Of a stretch of DNA of 64,000 nucleotides, positions 31,793 to 43,279 are shown piece after piece (position 1 is the stretch's first letter; each line of letters starts with the position of its first letter). The position numbers and the translations under genes were made by a program. This DNA comes from Brassica napus. Its lineage: Eukaryota; Streptophyta; Magnoliopsida; Brassicales; Brassicaceae. The stretch is taken from contig NC_063439.1 of the NCBI RefSeq assembly GCF_020379485.1, forward strand, positions 14,143,683 through 14,207,682. Reading direction: 5' to 3'. Under the pieces are notes generated by a model, which saw only the letters and a list, made by a program, of their open reading frames with translations, had not been told where the DNA came from and ran no database searches.

Positions 31793-32314
31793 AGCCGAGA
31801 AGAAGCCGGTTCGAGCTGGTACCGAGTTCCTATCCTCTTCTGCCCAGGCCGTTCCTCCGGACCATGGGACCGAGGTCAAGGTTCTGCAAGACGCAGGAAC
31901 TCTTGCTGGCTCGAGCGTTCCGGATACTTCGGTTCTCCCCGCCGGATCGTCCACGACTCCGATTCTCGTCGAGGATAAGGAGAGGGCCACTGAGTCTAGG
32001 CCTCCTCCTCCGGTCAGAAAAAAAGATAGTTCTAGCGCTGCGTGCTCCTAGTGCTGTTCCGGTTGCTTAGCCTAAGGGCCGTAAGAGGAAGTTTACCAAG
32101 GGCGGTAACGGAGAATCTTCGCAACAAGGAGGCTCGAGTCTTGCGTCGGGGCTCCGCGGAAAGGTTTGTCACCTATTCAACTTTTTTTTATGATGATTTT
32201 TTTATCACTAACTGTTTTCTCGTTTCATAGTTCATGTCGTTGATCGACGGGATGATCAGCGAGTGCGGTTTTGAGGCTAGTCGTCTTGCCGGGGAGTTGT
32301 CGGAGCTGCAAGGT
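31793..32314 (+). pseudogene. TatB antisense ORF, middle part with intron
   Basis: A plus-strand frame reads AEKKPVRAGTEF, then a Pro/Ser-rich linker, a basic stretch (PKGRKRKFTKGG), and after an apparent 67-base intron (32164-32230, GT...AG, phase 0) FMSLIDGMISECGFEA. The frame then meets the A3 insertion and resumes at 50639. The N-terminal domain seen in the copy at 38270 is missing, replaced by palindrome sequence. It has a stop near 32069 and a frame change near 32020. Such ORFs are known from Tat elements; their role is unknown. Confidence 0.6.
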
Positions 32315-33621
32315 TGATACCACTCAAATTACCCTAAGGAGTGTTACTCTCATCAAAAGAGGTTCAGATGTAGTACTTAGGGATCGAATCCACAAGGAGC
32401 TAGGGAACAATTAAATCTAGTGTTTATTAATTCTAAAGGTTGTAATGTTTTAAATAAAATAGCAATAGTAACTAGCGAGTAAATGATAAATGTAACTTAG
32501 GTTGGAAATGATATTAGATGCAGGGCCACTATTCAGGTGTTGGAGATTATAATTCCTATAGATGCCTAACTGTTGCATGCATGATATATTAGAGCTCATT
32601 CGCTTAACTCAGTGATCAGCTGTCGCATGTACCACTAATTAACAGACTAGATTTTGTGTCTCACCGGTTAGATGCAGACACAAGAGAGTGTCGATCGATA
32701 GTCTATTAAGACGTCGACCGATACACTTTTGCCAATATCGATCGATTGTCAATTGGGGACATCGATCGACGGGTTCTAGCCAGGCCTATGCGCGAGTATG
32801 AAAATGCTCTACTAAGATTCTAAATTGGCGGTTAGCCCTCTCTAGCAATCCTAATATGATAGATAGATGTCAGGATGGGATAACAAGGGTGCTTGAATAT
32901 GCAATCCTATGATCATGTTCTAGTTAGGTAGGCTAAAACAAGCAATGAATACAAATCTATCATGAATATCACAACAAGGCAGATCTATAGTTTGGGGCTA
33001 ATCCCACAAACCTATCTGAACCCTGGATCTAACAGTTGAACTACTCAGACATAGCAAAGCAATTCATATCAATGGATAAATAGAAACTCATAGAATAGAT
33101 GATAAGAAAATGAAACAAGGAGTTCCAATCACAAGTGATCTTCTCTCCCAAATGAAACTTGTAACAAAACTAGGTCTAGAAAAGAAAAGCTCTCCCTGCC
33201 GTCAAACACTTAGGCAGTATATATTCTACTAGGTTAAAAACTCGTCAGGGCATTTTAGTAATTTGGCTTGACTTTGGTTTTTAAGTCTGCTGAATCCAAA
33301 ATGTCGCGTCTGGTTTCTCGACATCGATCGACGGTACTTGTGTACATCGATCGATATTAATCTTCATCTCTCGAGGTATTTCCTGATATCGATCATCAGC
33401 ACTGATGCGTATCGATCGATTATTCTTCCTCTCGTCGACCTCTAAGTGGTCAGCTCGGGTGAAATGTCCTCTATGCTCCTAAATGCTCCAAAGTCATAGC
33501 TTTACTCCGAAATGCACCTGAACCTGAAAACATACCTAGAAGAGTAGAAAACATAGATATATATATATAGTAAAATAATAATATACCATGGATAAAAATT
33601 GGTCAAATCCAAGGTATATCA
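32315..33621 (-). repeat. 3' LTR of A3
   Basis: TGATACCACTC to GGTATATCA, 1,307 bp. It closely matches 49331-50633. Eight TCGATCGA-type sites lie in two clusters (32690-32775 and 33318-33440). Confidence 0.93.
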
Positions 33622-33640
33622 ACTCCCCCCAGACTTACCC
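33622..33640 (-). other. Polypurine tract of A3
   Basis: 'actccccccagacttaccc' is the complement of a purine tract beside the 3' LTR. A1 and A4 have the same tract with five C residues instead of six. Confidence 0.75.
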
Positions 33641-35018
33641 TTTTGCTTGTCCTCAAGCAAAACATACAGGCAGTCTCTCTGAAAGAGGTTTGAAAATATT
33701 TGGGAACTTAAGATTTTAAAAACATAGAAATCTTTCCTCAACAATTTTGCAACCACATTTAAACAGTCCTAATCACAAAAGCACACTATGCAATATCCTA
33801 ACTTAGCAACCATTTCTAACATAACACAACTCATCAATTCACGTCTGACATCCCCTCTACTGATTTCATTTCTTAGCATAAATATAAAGTGAATGCTTTA
33901 CCTTGGTAGTATTGATCACAGGATGCAAGGATTTCAGACAGGTATCTGGAGCTGCAGGTAAAAGTTAGATCCTAGTTTCTCTCTCTCTAAATTTCTCTCT
34001 TGAGTCAAAGTCTGCTTCCATTGCAGGATCAGTGACCAAGATTGGACAGGCTTCCATGAATCAAAACTTAATGGTGGTTGCCACCAAGTTCTGTTCACTT
34101 CTTTTTGACCTATATCCAAGAGTTCTTTCCGAAAACGAGCCTTGAAGATTGCCGCCTCCAAGTCCCGTTTCGAACTCTTTTATTTGAGTCTTTATGAATC
34201 AAGCCTTAATGGTTTTAGCCACCAAGTCCGGTTCAGACTCATCCTAATTAAACAATAGATCTTTCTTATATATATATATTTTTTTATTCTATAACTAATC
34301 TAGGGTCGAAATCTAGAGAGAGAAAATGTGATAAATAATCTAAACCAGGCGTTACCTTCCAGACCTATATGAAGAATCCGATCCCATGTGTACCAAGCCC
34401 CAAGACAAGCGGTTATGTCAGGTTTAGTGTTGGAAATCAGTTTTGGTTACTTCATGCGGTTCAAGGCAAGTGTGTAGTTGATAGGTTGATCTGCTTTATC
34501 ATCTTTAGTGCTATCTGCAATCAGTAAATCTAAAATGGTGCTAAAGATTGGTTAGATATTCATGTTTAAACCAATATAAGATTATAGTCCCTATTTTCGA
34601 TAGCTAAGCATAATTTTATTTGAAATTTTTTTTTACGTAAGAATAAAATAAATTATATCAGTAAATCTCCCCCCAGACTTAAATTACACTGTCCTAGTGT
34701 AACTCAGCCGGAGTTATGATGAAAAGTGTATGATGTACGAAATGTAACAAGTAGGTAAGATACATCTGACCGGGTTAGATATCGATCGATGGGTAAGTGT
34801 TACATCGATCGTCGTGTGGTTGCATATGTCGAACAATGTCGACGTCTCGTCGTCGGTCGATATTCAGGTCCTCCTACTTGGGTCTCCTAAATCTGAAAGA
34901 AATAAAACGAAAGAAATTAAATGCTAGCTAATAAAACCAAAGTAAAATACCTAATAGTGGGTTGCCTCCCACTCAGCGCTTGGTTATAGTCATTTAGCTT
35001 GACTGTGGTAGTGATTGG
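33641..35018 (-). other. A3 3' untranslated region
   Basis: It is mostly noncoding and AT-rich, with a short (TA)n run near 34267. One 75-codon minus frame (33934-34161) is also open in A4 (59901-60128) with a few changes; it is tryptophan-rich and matches nothing I know. A second clustered purine block ('ctccccccagactta', near 34667) imitates the PPT and is also present in A4. Confidence 0.6.
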
Positions 35019-36232
35019 CTATTGGGTGGAGAAGCAGTTGCTTGTTGGAAAGCAAGACCCCACGTCATCTCTGCGCATTCTGGACCAAGATGCAATAAAA
35101 ATTCTTGTGGCCTCATCATTTCTTGTCCATTTGTCATCCATCTTACCAAGTACATTGGAGATGTTCTGTAGCCTTTCTTGAATGTTGTCAATGCTGACCT
35201 GGTGCCAGCCTATGTTGTCATAGGCGTATGCTGAAAGATCTGTCAGTTCCTTTTGCATTGACTCCACTGTCTTGTGTATCAGCTGCTCGCCGATTGTTGT
35301 AGACTCGGCGTCGATCGATGCGATTATGTGTTCGTTGGTCGATCTCGGTGAGTTGCCGTCGATCAATTTTGCCTTTGTCCTATCGATCGATGCTGATATC
35401 TGATGTTGAGCTGTGAGTTGCCTCTGAATGTCTTTGACTTCTTTCTGTAGCCATTCTGCGTGGTTGTCTAGTCTAGTCCACTGATTTTGTTGTCGAATGG
35501 AAAGTAGATGTCATCGCAGCGTTTGTCAAGTCGTTCCTCCATGTTGTCTAGAGCAGTGTAGATCTTGGATGTGATCTTGTCAACTTCTGCTGCTGTGTAA
35601 GGAAGTAACTCCACAGGTTTCTTGCCATCGGTCCAGGGTCCTCTTAGCCTGTCGATCGATGCTGATTTTTCCTGCAAAAAACTTAGATTAGTAATGTTCT
35701 CAATATCCTTTTGGGCATCAAGTAATTGACTAGACAATTTGTTTAAATATGTCATGACTGGTGATATAAAACGGTCATGCATATCCTCGTAAGTCCTCAG
35801 CCTCTCATTCATTGCTGAGACTTTGGCGTCGAGCGATGTGAAGGTGCACATGTCGATCGATGTGGTTGGATGTTGGTCCTTCTTGCGAATGGTGTCCAGG
35901 TCTTGCTGTAGTAGGTCGATTTTGGTGCTTAGCCAGTCCACGTTGTTGTTGAGAGGGCAGTAAACGTCGTTTATCCTTGTATCGATGTATGAGACTTCCC
36001 ATTCATCCATGTGCTGTGTTGAGCATCGCGGTTCTGCAAGGATCTGAGCTGTAGGAAGACTGACGTCGATCGATGTTGCACATGGTGCGTCGATCGATGC
36101 TGAGGTCGTAGCTTCCTTCTCAAGTTGCTGACGTAAACTATCAATTTCTGTCCTCATTTCTGCCATACATCTGAAAAGCTCATTGTAGCCTCTATCCAAA
36201 GGCTGATGTGTTTCATCTATCAGTGTTTTGAG
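35019..36232 (-). pseudogene. A3 SID-rich ORF, C-terminal part
   Basis: Continues the reading interrupted by the insertion at 36233. It has TSID/ASID motifs every 20-60 residues, and in between mostly hydrophilic, helix-prone stretches (ELFRCMAEMRTEIDSLRQQL, TAAEVDKITSKIYTALDNM). A 5-base duplication near 35474 ('tagtctagtc') breaks the frame compared with A4. The end at 35019 matches the A4 stop at 61028. Function is unknown; long alpha-helical and possibly coiled-coil segments suggest a structural protein. Confidence 0.7.
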
Positions 36233-38015
36233 TGTGGGAACCGAAATTCACACTGTCGATTTCCGTTTAAATAAGGAAACTAGGAAAACCCTAATTTCCC
36301 AGAGGACCCGGATATCTGTTAATTACCACACGTCAAGCAATCAGAACACGAGAATAACAACGATAAAAATAAGAAATCGAAAAGAGAGCAAAGTAGATCT
36401 TATTCCGAATCTGCGTATGAGCGTTACAACAAGGTATAAGCCGGGGCTCGAGAGCTGTCGGCGAGATTCCTAGTTCTAGCAACCCTAAGACGGCTAAACC
36501 TAATTGAGTCGCAGCTCGAAATAACAAAAACGGAAAATTGCCTAAATTGCTCTAAGTGCTAAGTTTGCTCTGAAAAAGTCCTCCTCCTTGCTCCTCGCCT
36601 AGGACTCCTTATATACTAGCTCCAAGGTCGGTTTACGCTTTTACTCTTCTGCCCTTAAGCCGTCATAGCATAAAAATGGAGATATTCCATTTTTCCCGAT
36701 CTTCACAATTATCTTCAAAACTTCCGTATTTATCCGCGGAAACTTGACATTTATCCTTCCTCGTGGGCCAAGCGTGAACCATGCTGCGGTTCACGGGCTT
36801 TTGGTTAGGAAAAATCGTAGGATGGGCCTCGAGTCGTGTTTTAGGTCCCTTTGGGCCGTCTTCCGACTCGACACGTTTACTACGAGTTTTCCGCGGTTTC
36901 TAATCCGCGAAGTTTTATCGATGAATTAGAATAGCGGGAAACATGGACTGAGCTTGCTACGGTCTTCGGGAGATAGCATTTGAAGGTTTGACGAGAATGC
37001 AAGGACTGGTGTCGTATCGATGTTCGGAAAGGTTCAATCGCTACTCAGCGACCGAACTTTGGCTCGAGCCCGGTCGCTACGTAGCGACCGAGCGAGACGA
37101 GTGCTCGGTCGCTACGTAGCGACCGAGCGAGACGAGTGCTCGGTCACTACGTAGCGACCGAGCTTTGGCTCGAGCTCGGTCGCTACGTAGCGACCGAGCG
37201 GGACGATCGCTCGGTCGCTACGTAGCGATCGAGCTTGGCCGAGCTCGGTCGCTACGTAGCGACCAAGCGGGACGATCGCTCGGTCGCTACGTAGCGACCG
37301 AGCTTTGGCTCGAGCTCGGTCGCTATGTAGCGACCGTGCGGGACGATCGCTCGGTCGCTACGTAGCGACCGAGCTTGGCCGAGCTTGGTCGCTACGTAGC
37401 GACCGAGCTTTGGCTCGAGCTCGGTCGCTACGTAGCGACCGAGCGGTACGATCGCTCGGTCGCTACGTAACGACCGAGCTTGGCTGAGCTCGGTCGCTAC
37501 GTAGCGACCGAGCGGGACGATCGCTCGGTCGCTACGTAGCGACCGAGCGGGACGATCGCTCGGTCGCTACGTAGCGACCGAGCTTTGGCTCGAGCTCGGT
37601 CGCTACGTAGCGACCGAGCGGGACGATCGCTCGGTCGCTACGTAGCGACCGAGCTTGGCTGAGCTCGGTCGCTACGTAGCGACCGAGCGGGACGATCGCT
37701 CGGTCGCTACGTAGCGACCGAGCTTTGGCTCGAGCTCGGTCGCTACGTAGTGACCAAGCGGGACGATCGCTCGGTCGCTACGTAGCGACCGAGCTTTGCT
37801 CGGGATTGGTTGCTGCATAGCGACCGGACGGCGTGTATGCGTGGTGACCGAGCTTGGTTTGTTCGGTTTGAATCCCAAAGGATACTTCTTCGTAAAAACT
37901 TCGTATTGGTTATTTTTACGAAAATTACATCTCTTCTTTTACTATCTCTTTCGGAAATACGATCTCCGAGGATTTTCGGGTGGTAATTCCGTCGTAACCG
38001 TTTTTGACCCCAACA
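36233..38015 (-). repeat. 3' LTR of PAL-Tat (1,783 bp, 21 palindromes)
   Basis: TGTGGGAACCG to TTGACCCCAACA, with the TATA complement at 36607-36615. The part from 36233 to 37028 and the last 170 bases match the other LTR of this element. Between them lies the palindrome array. Confidence 0.93.
37029..37840. repeat. Palindrome array of 21 units plus decayed edges
   Basis: The same 26-bp palindrome as in the LARD, in opposite orientation, so the spacers read gggacgatc and tttggctcga. The outer copies (near 37036 and 37808) are decayed, and the inner ones are near perfect and almost identical. The partner LTR keeps the decayed outer pair and just one inner copy. Confidence 0.95.
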
Positions 38016-38033
38016 GTTAGCCCCCAGCCCGTT
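38016..38033 (-). other. Polypurine tract of PAL-Tat
   Basis: 'gttagcccccagcccgtt' is the complement of the family PPT (five G instead of six) beside the LTR end. Confidence 0.75.
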
Positions 38034-38269
38034 AGGATCATGCATCGTAGGATCCTAGCGTGCGGTTAGGCATGTTTGGCAAGTTAGGCGTGATGGATGG
38101 AATTAATATCCGAAAGTCCGAGCTTGAATAGTAAATCCTCATGCTTATAAGAAGGGAGGTAACTTGTTCCATAATTTTTTCACTTTCTTGTTTTTCTCTA
38201 AGATCTTTCTTAAAAAACTTTCTATCTTTCTCTCCACCCTTTTTCTATTCTCTCAAGAGAAGTGTAAAG

Positions 38270-40063
38270 ATGTCGAGCAAGAAAAAGATTGCGAAAAAAG
38301 GGTCTTCGTCCGCGAGTCCTTATGAAGAGCTCGTCGTTCCGAAGATGGAGTTCGTGCCTCACTCGGTGCATCCTGCCGAGAACGAGGCATGGTGGGTTGC
38401 TCATTATGGCTCGTTGACCCCTCCCAAGGAGAAGCCGTTCCCGGTCCTGGTCCATCGTGGAGTCGAGGAAGAGGATGCAAGCAGGACTACTGACGAGTTT
38501 CTCGCGACGATGCGATCGTTCTACCACATCCCGGATGCTGTGGAGTTCCGGGTTCCCTGCCGCGGGGAATGTGCTAACAGCCCCCCGGAGGGTTACTTTA
38601 CTTGCTATGAGGCGTTCGTAGTGCGTTGTCGCCTATGGTTCCCCATACCCGAAATTCTCGTCCGAGTGTTGGATCGTTTCGAAGTTGCGATAAGTCAGTT
38701 GACACCCCTTGCCATTCAGCATCTTATTGGGATCCTGATCCTAAGCTACGAGCATGGCCTTTCCCTTTCCGTCGATCATTATGAAGCGCTTTTGAGGCTT
38801 CAACTTGTCAGGGGTACGGATAAGCATAGGTTGGTCCCTCGGAAATTTATGTCAGTGGTTAAGAAGTTTATTTCGAACTTCAACTCGTGGAAGAAGTTCT
38901 TTTTCTTTGTTCGTATAGACGCTGCATCCGTCGAAGAGAGTTGCATTCCACTGTTCCGGAGGTTGCCGAATGATCGTCCCTTCATCAACCCTTTGCTCCG
39001 TTCCCCGAGGACATCATTTCGGTGAGGGATCTTCTCAGGAATGGTCCCTTCTTCTGGACTTCTTTTACGCCGAAGAGGGTTCGGAAGGCACTGAGATTCG
39101 TGCAACCCGGTCCTGCTTTGGATGCGGACACGGGAAGCGACTCCGAACCCGACGACCAGAATCCCGTCGAAGCTCCAACAGCTGTGCCGGAGTCGAGCTC
39201 TTGGAAGGGAAAAGATGTCGATCTTGGCGACATAGAGTTTTCGATGGATGACTCTATGCTTCCAGGATGGGATCCGAACCTTGCTTACGGCGACGGGAGC
39301 GGTTCGAGCGAGGCCCCTATTCCGGATTTCGATGATTTCTTTGCTGGGCTGCCATCGGGTTTCGATGCTCCTCCTCCTACGAAAGAATCGGCGAGGCCGA
39401 GAGTCGTTGCGGAAGGATCTCGCATCATCAATGGGGTTAGTTTTTTGAGAATTTTTTGGTGATTGTCCTGTGTATATGTTTATAACATGCCAATCGATTT
39501 TGCAGGGCCTGAGCTTGCTGGGCTCGGCCATTGAGGCGGGCCATAGAGAAGCCATGGTCTACCGCTTCAAAGCGGAGAAAGCGGAGCGGGATCTCGCTCG
39601 CGTGCAAGGCGAGATGCTGGAGCGAGAGGCGCAACTTACTCGTGATCATGCGCGGGCTGTTCGTAAAGCGGAGAGGAAAGGCAAAAGAGAAATCGTCGAG
39701 GTGATGAAGACTCGTGCATCTCAATTCCAGGTTGAGTATGGGAACCTCAAGAATGCCTTTACCTCGGTGGGTGACTTTCGCGAGTGCCGCGGTTCGGTCG
39801 GAAGTCTTTGGAGGACGCGAGCCGATGACTATGTGTTTGAAGAGGAAATGAGCTTGATGAAGAGTGGGATGAGTGAACGTGCCCATGCTGAGGCGCTTAT
39901 CCCTCCGATTGACGAGAAGATTCAAGGGTTCTGGGATTCCATCCCGGTTTCCCCTGATACCGAGGAGGTTCCGACCGGGTTTCCCGATGGTGGCGAGGAA
40001 GTGGATCGTCCCGCGGATGCGTTCGGCGCTTCGTTGTCCGGGGACTTTGACTTTGGATTATGA
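38270..40063 (+). CDS. Antisense ORF (aORF) of PAL-Tat, two exons, one frameshift
   Basis: Encoded against gag-pro, as known for Tat-lineage aORFs. ATG at 38270. The first 240 residues resemble the plant 'putative gypsy type transposon' domain (Pfam Transposase_28): [23 protein letters not shown], then [16 protein letters not shown]. An acidic linker follows ([17 protein letters not shown]), then exon 2 with a charged coiled-coil ([19 protein letters not shown]) and an acidic tail ending FGL. A 70-base intron, 39436-39505 (GTTAGT...TTGCAG), phase 0, joins the frames. One base appears missing near 38993. Full length would be about 570 residues. Role unknown. Confidence 0.72.
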
Positions 40064-41200
40064 GGGGCGGATTAGTTATCCTTTTATCTGTTTTCGGCCA
40101 AGTGTGGCCCTTTGAATTTGGATTTTGTTTAGGCCTAGATGGCCGTATTTGTATTTACCGGGACTGGCCGTTGGTGGCTTTGAATCCCTTGCCGCTTTGC
40201 GCGGTTTATTTATATGATAAATGTTTTGTTTCGAGTTTTCCTGAGTAGGGTTGAAGTAAATACGAGTTGTCGTCTCATTAGACGTTCAATCTGTTGGTTC
40301 GTTCGTGATTTTCGTAAAAATTTACTTATCTTTACGATTTTCGAGAACATTGAGATATGAACGGAGAGACATGGTTTAGGATCTCGTATCTTTTAGAGAT
40401 CATGCCTTGAGATGTTTGAGACCAGAGCGTTGGGTTTAGGGCAAGACCTAGGTTTACTTTCGGTTAAGGTTTGTGCGGTGACTAGCCGGCTATTGTTTTT
40501 CCTGTTGCGATTTCTTCCTGACTCGCACCGATTTAAAGTCCGCGATATGTTCTCGGCTTATATGACTTGTATGGTACGAATCGAGCATCTTCTCAGAATC
40601 AACTGGAAGTGCTAAACCAAAATTTCGGATTTTTGTTGTAGTGCGCTTTTGTCCTTGTGCTGGACGTTTTTAAAGATCAAAAGAGTGATCGGATTGCGTT
40701 TGTTTAAGACGGCTGGCGTGTTCGTCGGGGCCAATCGACGAACGGGGTGTAAGGTTTTTGGTGGTCGCGTTCGGACAATTTGTTAGCATTGTCCTCGAAT
40801 TTTAACTTTTGCGACGTCTCGCAGTTATTTCGAGGATTATACGTGTATTTTTGCGTGTTTGAAAGATGATAATCTTTACGATTTTTGGGCCGGAAGGGGC
40901 CGCAGACAAGAGTCTTAACGTTTTCAGGCGTGTCCTGAAAGTTTCTTTTGTGTTTTACTGAAGCGTAAACGTTTTCGATAAAAAGGACAACGTATATTGT
41001 AGTAAAAGTTTTTGAAGTTTCTAAAAACTCGATTACAATAATGAAGATTTTTCTAAGTGGGAGTATACGAGTATACGCACCCACTCCCCCCCCCCCTTTT
41101 TAGAGAGGGGGATAGCTGAACTCGTCTTTTGACGAGCTGCCTACGTACCCCTTTCGAGGATCAAGCCATCTCGTAGTTCTGTTTCATGCCGCGAGTGTTC
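40064..41200 (-). other. Spacer between aORF and gag-pro in PAL-Tat
   Basis: No gene seen. 40380-40620 matches the TatB spacer near 51540-51770 and the reverse complement of the LARD internal region near 20000-20220. The right end carries the hairpin module (41084-41167). Runs of 'ggcc' dyads follow the aORF stop (40097-40160). Confidence 0.6.
41084..41167 (-). ncRNA. Candidate RNA hairpin module downstream of protease
   Basis: Read on the minus (sense) strand it has three stems in a row. The first is CCTC-GAAA-GGGG between the constant words GGCTTGAT and TACGTAGGCAGC. The second is CTCGTC-AAAA-GACGAG. The third is a run of C pairing with a run of G across 'tctctaaaaa'. The copy at 52199-52286 keeps the words but changes the stems to CTCC-ATAT-GGAG and TTTGTC-GAAA-GGCAAA. 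Compensating changes favour a structured RNA. A role in packaging, 3'-end formation or priming is only a guess. Confidence 0.45.
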
Positions 41201-43279
41201 TTACTCGGCGGTAGATGTCGCGATGTCCGCCTTGACCGTGTCGATCGTGGCTGGGTCGACGCTATTTTCCGGATGTTCCGGTTGAGTTGTCGCGTGGGCT
41301 TCGGATTTATGTCGAGCTTCGACGTCCGATGCGTTTGCGTCGATAGACGATTTTACTTCGTCTTCTCCCGGGGCGCTTTTGGCTGAAGATCGATCTATCT
41401 TCGCGCGTTTGCCGTTTGCGGAAGCCGTGATTTGCCTTAACTTATGCTCCGCGAGGAAGCATAGTCGCGACTGTTTTTGGCATCCCCAGATGGCCGCGAC
41501 TCCGCTCGGCGTTGGGAACTTGAGACCCAGGTGGTAGGTTGACGGAACTGCCTGCATGGCGTTGAGCCATGGGGTTCCCATGATCACGTTGTAGATAGCG
41601 GGATGATCGACTACCGCGAATTCGACGATTTTCGTGATCTCCTTGGCCATGACTGGCAATTGGATTGATCCGAGAGTCATCGACACTTCGCCTGAAAAAC
41701 CCGTGAGTGGTTTTGGCGTCGGAATTACTTCTCCGAGTTTGATACTCATCCGCTTGAGAGTGTCGCGGAAGATTACGTTGACCGTGCTTCCCGTGTCGAC
41801 GAGTACCCTTCCGACTTCTAAATCTCGTATGACGAGATCTATGACGAGCGGGTCGCAGTGAGGTTGGTCGATACCGCCGGCTTCTTCCTCTGTGAAGGTG
41901 ATCGAGCAACTTTGGCCGTCTCGAGGAGGAGACCATGTAGGCCAATTTGCACTTGATTCTGCCTTCCGTTGGTAAGCCTTGATGGCCGACACGGTATCGC
42001 CGCAGTATTGTGATCCTCCGATGATCATATTGACTCTGCGACGATTGTTATCGTTCCCTTTGTCATCCGGCCTCCTACCGCGTTTATCCCCAGGATGGTT
42101 TCGTTGAGGGGATTTTTCAGCGGGCGGATTTCTATCCGTCTTTGGAGGCCGATCAGAATCGAGGATGAGATCCTTGACGCTAGTTACTTCCGAAAGCTCT
42201 CCAGCGAGTAGCTTCGCGGCCAGTCTTGCTCCCAAGACTTTGCAATTGGTCGTGGAGTGTCCTCGGGATTGGTGGAACTCGCAGAAGGTGTTTTCGTCAT
42301 ACCCTTGATTGCGAGTCCATGTGTTGCCCGTGGTCCGGCCTTGATCCGAACTGATCGCATAGTTATGCGCCCCTTGGAGATCTTCCCCCTCGTGATGGAC
42401 GTACTTGTCGTTACGAGAGTTCTTCTTTTTCCCCTTCGGATCTGCGTCTTTCGAGGATGGTCTTGCCGGCTTATGTTTTTGCGATAAGACTTTAGTTTCT
42501 TCCTCGACTATGATGTAGTCCGTTGCTTTGTGGAGGGCGTCCTGGATCGTTCGCGGTTTGTCGAGAGTTATCCATTTTCTGAATTTCGACTTGTACCAGA
42601 GCGTCTTTCTCAGCGCGTCGATGGCCACTTTGTCGCTTATCCCGCTGACCCTGGACATTATCAGCTTGAACCGACTGATAAACTCGCGGAGGGGTTCGTC
42701 TTCCCTCTGGGAGAGACTCCAGAGGTCAACATCGGAGGTTTCCCTGTCTATGAATACAGAGTACTGTTTGAGGAATTCCGATGCGAGCTGTCGAAAACTC
42801 CCGATGGTGTTGCGACGAAGGCGTGCGAACCATTCGAGCGCTGCTCCTTCGAGATTTTCGACGAACAGGCGGCAATAGCCGGCATCTTTTTCGCCGTCCT
42901 TCAGTCTTGCTCTTCCCATCGCGATGTGGAAAGCCTGAAGGTGCGCTTTTGGATCGGCCGTACCATCGTACTTCGGTACTTTGATCTTTCCCGGATCGGA
43001 CACCCTCATGTCCGAAATGCGACTGGTAAAGGGGGTCTTTCGAGCTCCTTCCAGCAGTCGATCGATCTCGGGGGCAGCACTAGTAGCATGATGGATTTGA
43101 GACTTTACGGCTCTCACTTCTGCCGCAGTCTTAGTGATGTAGTCGCGAAGATCGCGGATATCCGATGTCTCGTCAGTGGATTTCCGAGCCTGTCGGCGTT
43201 TACTGCGAGTGAGCTCGGTTTGCCTTTCGGCCAGCTCCTCTTGTTCGTTCCAATAGGCGACTTCTTCTTCTTCCGTCAT
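41201..43279 (-). CDS. PAL-Tat gag capsid and aspartic protease polyprotein
   Basis: 692 codons, intact. Residues about 110-290 are the retrotransposon capsid region ([47 protein letters not shown]). Near residue 335 is the Tat-type [14 protein letters not shown] metal-binding motif. The protease has [15 protein letters not shown] (catalytic D) and [11 protein letters not shown]. The frame ends about 70 residues after the protease with no RT. The starting ATG at 43279 overlaps the stop of the upstream ORF as ATGA. Gag would package RNA and protease would mature the particle. It could in principle act for itself and for the LARD, which shares its PBS and PPT. Confidence 0.9.
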   Translation of the reverse strand: MTEEEEVAYWNEQEELAERQTELTRSKRRQARKSTDETSDIRDLRDYITKTAAEVRAVKSQIHHATSAAPEIDRLLEGARKTPFTSRISDMRVSDPGKIKVPKYDGTADPKAHLQAFHIAMGRARLKDGEKDAGYCRLFVENLEGAALEWFARLRRNTIGSFRQLASEFLKQYSVFIDRETSDVDLWSLSQREDEPLREFISRFKLIMSRVSGISDKVAIDALRKTLWYKSKFRKWITLDKPRTIQDALHKATDYIIVEEETKVLSQKHKPARPSSKDADPKGKKKNSRNDKYVHHEGEDLQGAHNYAISSDQGRTTGNTWTRNQGYDENTFCEFHQSRGHSTTNCKVLGARLAAKLLAGELSEVTSVKDLILDSDRPPKTDRNPPAEKSPQRNHPGDKRGRRPDDKGNDNNRRRVNMIIGGSQYCGDTVSAIKAYQRKAESSANWPTWSPPRDGQSCSITFTEEEAGGIDQPHCDPLVIDLVIRDLEVGRVLVDTGSTVNVIFRDTLKRMSIKLGEVIPTPKPLTGFSGEVSMTLGSIQLPVMAKEITKIVEFAVVDHPAIYNVIMGTPWLNAMQAVPSTYHLGLKFPTPSGVAAIWGCQKQSRLCFLAEHKLRQITASANGKRAKIDRSSAKSAPGEDEVKSSIDANASDVEARHKSEAHATTQPEHPENSVDPATIDTVKADIATSTAE

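Noticed and set aside
33622..36232. Envelope-like third ORF, as known in some Athila elements
   Set aside because: No signal peptide, membrane segment or similarity is seen. The frame is the continuation of the SID-rich ORF and is hydrophilic throughout.
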